NCBI GenBank assembly: GCA_964499425.1 | Contig: CAZCLD010000024.1 | Location: 1 to 17,799, forward strand | Source of the DNA: JAQBYK01 sp964499425 | GTDB taxonomy: Bacteria > Patescibacteriota > Gracilibacteria > UBA1369 > LOWO2-01-FULL-3 | Length of the DNA: 17,799 nt | Reading direction: 5' to 3' | Shown: piece by piece, positions 15,824 through 17,799 of the stretch | Layout of the letters: each line of letters begins with the position of its first letter | How positions within the stretch are numbered: the first letter of the stretch is position 1 | The notes under the pieces: generated by a model | Told to the model about the DNA's origin: nothing | The model's database searches: none | What the model saw: only the letters and a program-made list of their open reading frames with translations | Made by a program: the position numbers and the translations under genes

Positions 15824-17799
15824 TTACTTCCTACTTCCGTCTCCTTCTTGCTTGTATCCTGCTGGCCTGTGCCTGCGTGATCCCGGCCAAGAACGCTCCT
15901 CAAACTGAAACCGCTCACACCACGGGCCCCTACAGTCCTGAATTCGGTGGCAGCACTGGCAATTTCAAGGTTCCTGTTCCTCCTGGATACAATTGGGAGG
16001 TAACTCAGTCCTGGGCTTCGCACTGCAAAACGTGCAACTCCAAGGGCTACGACTGGGACTATTGCTCAGATGCCATGTCCCACACATGGGATTGCTGTAG
16101 GCACGGCTGGGACTTCAATCTTCCCGGTTATGCTGATTTCGGCAAACCTATCATTGCTTCAGGTGCAGGTGTTCTACGCGAGATGAACGACGACACAGGC
16201 TGGGGCCTCACGGTGGTAATCGACCATGGCAATAATGTGTGTACTCGTTACGCACACATGGATGATGACTCAGCCGACCACCTGGTGCTTGGACAGTCAA
16301 TTTGCCAAGGCCTCGAGCTTGGCAAAATTGGTGATAGCGGCTCTTCGGATGGTGCGCACCTGCATTTTCAGTTCGAGAGCTGCGATAGTGGTGAGAGCCT
16401 TGCCATGGGCTTTACGGATGGCAACAGTATCCCCGTGTGTACCCGTGGGCAAGATGTCTACGACATTTATGGGCGCTACTCGTTGCTTAAACTCAATAAC
16501 GAAATCCGCACTTCCTGCGATATCGGAAGCTCCAGTTTCAGTGGCGCTCAGTTGCCTGAGGGTGGCTGGCTATCTGCTAGCTGTGGCAGCCTCCCCGGTT
16601 GTCCGCTCATCCCCAATTGTGGACGTAATTCAGGCCATCAATTCGCCGACTACTACCACCTGGGCGATCGAACAGCTGAGGCTGCGACATACCTCTACGC
16701 TGAATGCGCTATCGACGGGAAAGCCGATGGTAAGCTCCACCCTCTTGATTACATCACCCGCGCTGAAGCGCTTAAAGTCGCTTTGCATCTCTTCGGCTTG
16801 ATAGGAGAGTGCGGGGTTGCCGAGAGTTTCGGTGATATCGATCAAGAGGCCTGGTTTTTCGACGTGGTCGCTTGCGCAATTCACCACAGGATCATCAACG
16901 ACATAGCGCTATCCTTCAACCCTAACCAGGAGATTACCTTCACAGAGGCAGCCAAATTCCTTGTGAAGGCGGCTACAAAGGCAGGCGTGATCGAAATCCA
17001 AAGGCCTACTGTTTCGCATTTCCCTCATATAGGCAGCTCTCACTGGGCTTATCCCTACGTGGAAACGCTTTACAGCTACGGAGGCCTTGTTCCTCAATCA
17101 CTTGATCACCGCAGCGATAGCAGGCTCGAACGGCGCGAATTCGTAATAATGGCTGCCTCCCTTTCGCCCTGCTTCTGCAACAACGTCTCTTGCGACGCCA
17201 CCTGTAGTTGCGACCAAGCTTCCTTCTCCTGTCTTGATCCTTCGGATACAAGCGCTGGAGTGGGAGGCAGTCTTGGTTCAAGCTCCAGCAGCAAGGATTT
17301 CGGTGGTTTTTCCGGTTCACAAGATGATCCGGAAAAGGACTTTAATCTTGAGATCTTCTGTTCCGTTGACTCGGAGCGTTCACGATGTGCGGGATTGGAA
17401 ACAATCCTTTACATCAAATGTTCGCTTGAGAATGACGGACAAGAAGCAATCAAGGTCAATGACCTTGTGATGTCTCTCAACGAGCCATCGCGCTTCTGCG
17501 AGATCATTGACTCGCATCTACGTCGCGGCGAAGGGGTCAAGAGCGTTGAAGCTGGTGAAACTAAGCGCATGAGTGGCCACTTCGAAGTCAGGTGCAGCTC
17601 ATCTCCGGATGGTGATCTAGGGGTCTCATTTGACCTTATAGAGAAGATTCAAGGAGTGAAGACTCTTTACGAAGGACTGCTGGAAACCAGAATCCCTGTA
17701 TCCTCGCAACTTCTCACTCACTGTCTAGATCTAGGTTCTCATTCCCAAGCCCAACCCGAGCAGCAAGCGGATTCGGGGGACTGCAACTGGAGCTACACA
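15820..17799 (+). CDS. Exported M23-peptidase-like protein with SLH domains, 3' end outside window
   Basis: The frame runs open for 660 codons to the last base. The ATG has GGAGA nine bases upstream, the best ribosome site in the window. Residues 1-17 end in L-L-A-C17, a possible lipobox; cleavage after IPA (23) is an alternative. Residues 85-200 are a LytM/M23 fold: VVIDHGNNVCTRYAHM (132-147), GQSICQGLELGKIGDSG and DGAHLHFQF (177-185), the H-x-H zinc motif. The first motif, normally H-x-G-x-D, reads R94-H95-G96-W97-D98, so the His is shifted by one; the enzyme may be altered or inactive. Residues about 275-450 are three SLH-like repeats (DGKLHPLDYITRAEALK, FGDIDQEAWFFDVV, HWAYPYVETL). Residues 451-471 are Cys-rich, followed by a Gly/Ser linker and a beta-rich tail. 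The many Cys suggest disulphides. GC content and C-ending codons are clearly higher than in the genes before it. The role is probably cell-wall hydrolysis or wall binding. Confidence 0.9.
   Translation, partial: MITSYFRLLLACILLACACVIPAKNAPQTETAHTTGPYSPEFGGSTGNFKVPVPPGYNWEVTQSWASHCKTCNSKGYDWDYCSDAMSHTWDCCRHGWDFNLPGYADFGKPIIASGAGVLREMNDDTGWGLTVVIDHGNNVCTRYAHMDDDSADHLVLGQSICQGLELGKIGDSGSSDGAHLHFQFESCDSGESLAMGFTDGNSIPVCTRGQDVYDIYGRYSLLKLNNEIRTSCDIGSSSFSGAQLPEGGWLSASCGSLPGCPLIPNCGRNSGHQFADYYHLGDRTAEAATYLYAECAIDGKADGKLHPLDYITRAEALKVALHLFGLIGECGVAESFGDIDQEAWFFDVVACAIHHRIINDIALSFNPNQEITFTEAAKFLVKAATKAGVIEIQRPTVSHFPHIGSSHWAYPYVETLYSYGGLVPQSLDHRSDSRLERREFVIMAASLSPCFCNNVSCDATCSCDQASFSCLDPSDTSAGVGGSLGSSSSSKDFGGFSGSQDDPEKDFNLEIFCSVDSERSRCAGLETILYIKCSLENDGQEAIKVNDLVMSLNEPSRFCEIIDSHLRRGEGVKSVEAGETKRMSGHFEVRCSSSPDGDLGVSFDLIEKIQGVKTLYEGLLETRIPVSSQLLTHCLDLGSHSQAQPEQQADSGDCNWSYT

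Noticed and set aside
16226..16801. 191-codon plus-strand frame inside the M23/SLH gene
   Set aside because: It is out of frame with the clear M23 and SLH motifs and matches no known pattern. It arises from the GC-rich codon usage of the real gene.

Overview
The window looks like a piece of a small-genome bacterial chromosome, probably from the Candidate Phyla Radiation (Patescibacteria). That placement is inference. It rests on three things: the LeuRS editing motif is atypical, most start codons lack a Shine-Dalgarno sequence and sit on very short leaders, and large tyrosine- and aspartate-rich surface proteins carry SLH, Ig-like, alpha-2-macroglobulin and Hint modules. The genetic code appears standard: no in-frame TGA occurs inside any gene, and TGA ends only the macroglobulin gene.

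Layout. Positions 1-2818 (+) hold the 3' part of leuS and then a complete carbamate kinase with its own sigma-70-type promoter. Positions 2823-6593 (-) hold a 1256-residue cytoplasmic protein of unknown function. It has about 13 copies of a 33-residue helical repeat and a compact C-terminal alpha/beta domain. Positions 6669-14135 (+) are the core of interest: an exported Ig-like/SLH protein closed by a strong terminator, then an ECF-type sigma factor overlapping by one base a 1780-residue membrane-anchored alpha-2-macroglobulin. Positions 14197-15488 hold two convergent lipoproteins whose stop codons share a CTAG. From 15820 to the window end runs an exported, cysteine-rich, M23-like plus SLH protein that is open at the 3' edge and visibly more GC-rich.

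How the core may work. The SLH gene and the sigma/macroglobulin operon share a bipartite promoter: AAAACCGCAAC, exactly 14 bases, then GTGTTATTGATA, with exactly 29 bases from there to the ATG in both cases. This looks like an ECF regulon with autoregulation. The macroglobulin has a short cytoplasmic N-terminal tail and one membrane helix, the topology of a membrane anti-sigma factor. Outside the cell it has Ig-like and MG domains, and a 129-residue Hint (intein-like) domain sits in the glycine-rich linker where macroglobulins carry the protease bait region. The Hint domain keeps its N-terminal Cys, the T-x-x-H motif and the C-terminal His-Asn, but the next residue is Glu, as in bacterial intein-like (BIL) domains rather than true inteins. 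The thioester motif of the macroglobulin is degenerate. My hypothesis is an envelope sensor in which bait or Hint cleavage of the macroglobulin is transmitted across the membrane to release the sigma factor, which switches on its own operon and a surface SLH protein. The sequence supports the parts, but the signalling is inferred.
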